From the NCBI RefSeq assembly GCF_000425645.1, contig NZ_KE384430.1, positions 1,419,540-1,483,539 of the forward strand: a stretch of DNA of 64,000 nucleotides, written 5' to 3'. Below, piece after piece: positions 62,356 to 64,000 of the stretch (its first letter is position 1; every line of letters begins with the position of its first letter). This DNA is from Gaetbulibacter saemankumensis DSM 17032 (lineage in GTDB: Bacteria; Bacteroidota; Bacteroidia; Flavobacteriales; Flavobacteriaceae). A program made the translations under genes and the position numbers. A model generated the notes under the pieces. The model was not told where the DNA came from, did not search any database, and saw nothing but the letters and a program-made list of their open reading frames with translations.

Positions 62356-63282
62356 ATGAGTAACTTATTAGAAGTTAACGAGGTTTCTAAAAATTTCGGG
62401 AAGTTTAAAGCCCTTAACAATGTGTCTTTATCAGTGCCTAAGGGGAGTATTTTTGGACTTCTTGGTCCGAATGGTGCGGGAAAAACCACTTTAATTCGTA
62501 TTATAAATCAAATTACGATGCCTGACTCAGGAACCGTAAAAATTGATAATGAATTTTTAAACGAAAACCATATTAAAGATATTGGTTATCTTCCGGAAGA
62601 ACGAGGACTTTATAAATCGATGAAAGTTGGAGAACAGGCATTGTATCTCGCACAGTTAAAGGGTTTAAGTAAAACAGAAGCTAAAGCTCGATTAGAATAC
62701 TGGTTTGATCGGTTGGAAATAGGTGACTGGTGGAATAAAAAAATTCAGGAGCTCTCCAAGGGGATGGCTCAAAAAATACAATTTGTGGTTACGGTGCTTC
62801 ATAAGCCAAAACTGTTAATTTTTGATGAACCTTTTTCAGGATTTGATCCTATTAACGCTAATTTAATTAAAGATGAAATTTTACACCTCCGGGATGAAGG
62901 TGCTACTGTAATTTTTTCTACACACCGTATGGAATCAGTAGAAGAACTTTGTGATGATATTGCATTAATTAACAAGTCAAATAAAATTCTCGATGGTAAG
63001 CTAATCGATATTAAACGACAGTATAAAATTAATACCTTCGAGGTAGGTTTAAAAACCGATAATCATGAGGTTGTTACCCATGAGTTGGCTGAGAAATTTG
63101 AAATTTCAACGGCAAATTTTAAAACACTAGATAATGAGTTAAAATTGAATATAAAGCTTGTTAATGGCGATTTGCCTAACGACTTAATTAATTATTTAAC
63201 AACTAAAGGCGAATTGTCACATTTTGTTGAATTAATACCTAGCGTGAACGACATTTTTATTGAAACCGTAAAGAATAATTAG
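62356..63282 (+). CDS. ABC transporter ATPase, NatA-like
   Basis: A 308-residue ATPase: Walker A GPNGAGKTT (about 38-46), signature LSKGMAQKIQ (about 134-143), Walker B LLIFDEPFSGFDP (about 152-164), H-loop FSTHRMESVEEL, then an extra 90-residue C-terminal domain. This form occurs with ABC-2-type permeases of the NatB type, exporting sodium ions, drugs or other compounds. The permease gene starts 5 bp downstream. Confidence 0.92.
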   Translation: MSNLLEVNEVSKNFGKFKALNNVSLSVPKGSIFGLLGPNGAGKTTLIRIINQITMPDSGTVKIDNEFLNENHIKDIGYLPEERGLYKSMKVGEQALYLAQLKGLSKTEAKARLEYWFDRLEIGDWWNKKIQELSKGMAQKIQFVVTVLHKPKLLIFDEPFSGFDPINANLIKDEILHLRDEGATVIFSTHRMESVEELCDDIALINKSNKILDGKLIDIKRQYKINTFEVGLKTDNHEVVTHELAEKFEISTANFKTLDNELKLNIKLVNGDLPNDLINYLTTKGELSHFVELIPSVNDIFIETVKNN

Positions 63283-63287
63283 TATTA

Positions 63288-64000
63288 ATGAATCATTTAC
63301 CTCTTATAATTAAGCGTGAATATTTAACGAAAGTTAGGAATAAGTCGTTTATAGTTATGACTTTTTTGAGTCCAATTATTGTCATTGCCCTTTCAGCATT
63401 TATAGCCTATTTATCTCAAATAAATAAAGATAAAGTGCGTACCATTGCGGTTTTAGATGAATCTAGATTGGTAATGGACGTATTTAATAGTACAGAGCAT
63501 ACTACCTATAATTTGCTTGAGCAACTTTCATTAGACGATGCCATTAATGTAGTAAAAGAAACCAGTGCTTACGGATTACTTTATATAGAAAGGCATGATA
63601 GTCTTCAAGCTATTTCCAATCGTATCAAGTTTTATTCTGAAGAGACACCATCGTTAACTTTAATTTCGGATTTAGAAAGTAAGTTAGAACAAAAACTCAC
63701 TAATTTAAACATGAGTAATAATGGGGTAGACCTTGATATTATTAACAAAACAAAGATTTCTGTTGACATACAACAGGAAAGTTTTGCTGGTGAAAAAACT
63801 TCAAAAACCGATAGTCTGGTAAAACTAATCTTTGGTATTGCGGTGGGGTATTTGCTATTTATGTTTATTATTATTTATGGCAACATGATTATGCGAAGCG
63901 TAATCGAAGAAAAGACGAGTCGTATTATTGAAGTGATAATATCTTCGGTGAAGCCCGTTCAGCTTATGTTGGGGAAAATAATAGGGACTTCACTTGCGGG
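63288..64000 (+). CDS. ABC-2 type permease, NatB-like, cut by the window end
   Basis: Begins at ATG 63288 (MNHLPLIIKREYLTKVRNKS) and is still open at the last base, so the 3' part is missing. One membrane helix (about 24-44) is followed by a large extracytoplasmic domain and a further helix near residue 190. This matches NatB-like ABC-2 permeases, where the N-terminal helix precedes a long loop. It is 5 bp after the ATPase gene and forms the transporter with it. Confidence 0.85.
   Translation, partial: MNHLPLIIKREYLTKVRNKSFIVMTFLSPIIVIALSAFIAYLSQINKDKVRTIAVLDESRLVMDVFNSTEHTTYNLLEQLSLDDAINVVKETSAYGLLYIERHDSLQAISNRIKFYSEETPSLTLISDLESKLEQKLTNLNMSNNGVDLDIINKTKISVDIQQESFAGEKTSKTDSLVKLIFGIAVGYLLFMFIIIYGNMIMRSVIEEKTSRIIEVIISSVKPVQLMLGKIIGTSLA

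Noticed and set aside
1-64000. CRISPR array or cas genes
   Set aside because: No regularly spaced identical repeats and no Cas-like proteins were seen.

Overview
The window is AT-rich chromosomal DNA from a member of the Bacteroidota, almost certainly family Flavobacteriaceae. The evidence is the promoter style (TAnnTTTG boxes at -7, often with TTG/TTTG about 18 bases upstream), the Rho protein with a long Lys/Glu/Pro-rich insertion, the DUF4293, DUF3078 and BT_3928-like proteins, the paired GSII and GSIII glutamine synthetases, and the folP/DUF1599/DoxX/tpiA/prmA/clpS gene order. I cannot fix the genus.

Layout. 1-15.2 kb is core housekeeping: the end of rpsT, rho, truA with an ABC exporter, a folP/lipoprotein/cdaA (c-di-AMP) operon, and a plus-strand run DUF1599/DoxX/ABC permease/TlpA-like/tpiA/prmA/clpS. 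Between tpiA and prmA sits a dispersed-repeat-like element rich in inverted repeats. A pair of YeeE/YedE membrane genes leads up to a tRNA-Arg(ACG) gene.

15.2-27.2 kb is a 12-kb integrated island inserted into the 3' half of that tRNA-Arg. A 49-bp direct repeat (15216-15264 and 27151-27199, one mismatch) marks its ends, a tyrosine recombinase lies at the right end, and matching 20-bp repeats that could be integrase arm sites lie just inside each end. The cargo is (i) a DpnII/MboI-like GATC restriction-modification cluster in the order methylase-nuclease-methylase, and (ii) an operon of XRE regulator, unknown 187-aa protein, reverse transcriptase, a possible structured RNA closed by a 9-bp perfect long-range stem, and a four-helix membrane protein. 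The second unit looks like a reverse-transcriptase-based phage-defence system and is the best candidate for something undescribed. The maintenance genes (integrase, xis-like HTH, RepA-like ATPase) are associated with unusual phased repeats. No relaxase is present.

27.4-64 kb is chromosomal again: a TonB receptor/PepSY iron-uptake-type pair, a Ca/Na antiporter, divergent GSII and GSIII, purM, a B12-dependent ribonucleotide reductase, prfA, pyrF, a metal/cobalamin-binding-type protein, purU, the fused B12-dependent acyl-CoA mutase IcmF, Crp- and Lrp-type regulators, a YpdA-like reductase with an MFS transporter (preceded by a possible short leader ORF and terminator), ilvE, mnmD, grpE-dnaJ (DnaJ with half its zinc-finger motifs), a candidate small RNA, and the start of a NatAB-like ABC exporter that runs off the end. 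Several start codons were moved downstream of the longest ORF start because a promoter box overlaps or follows the upstream start.
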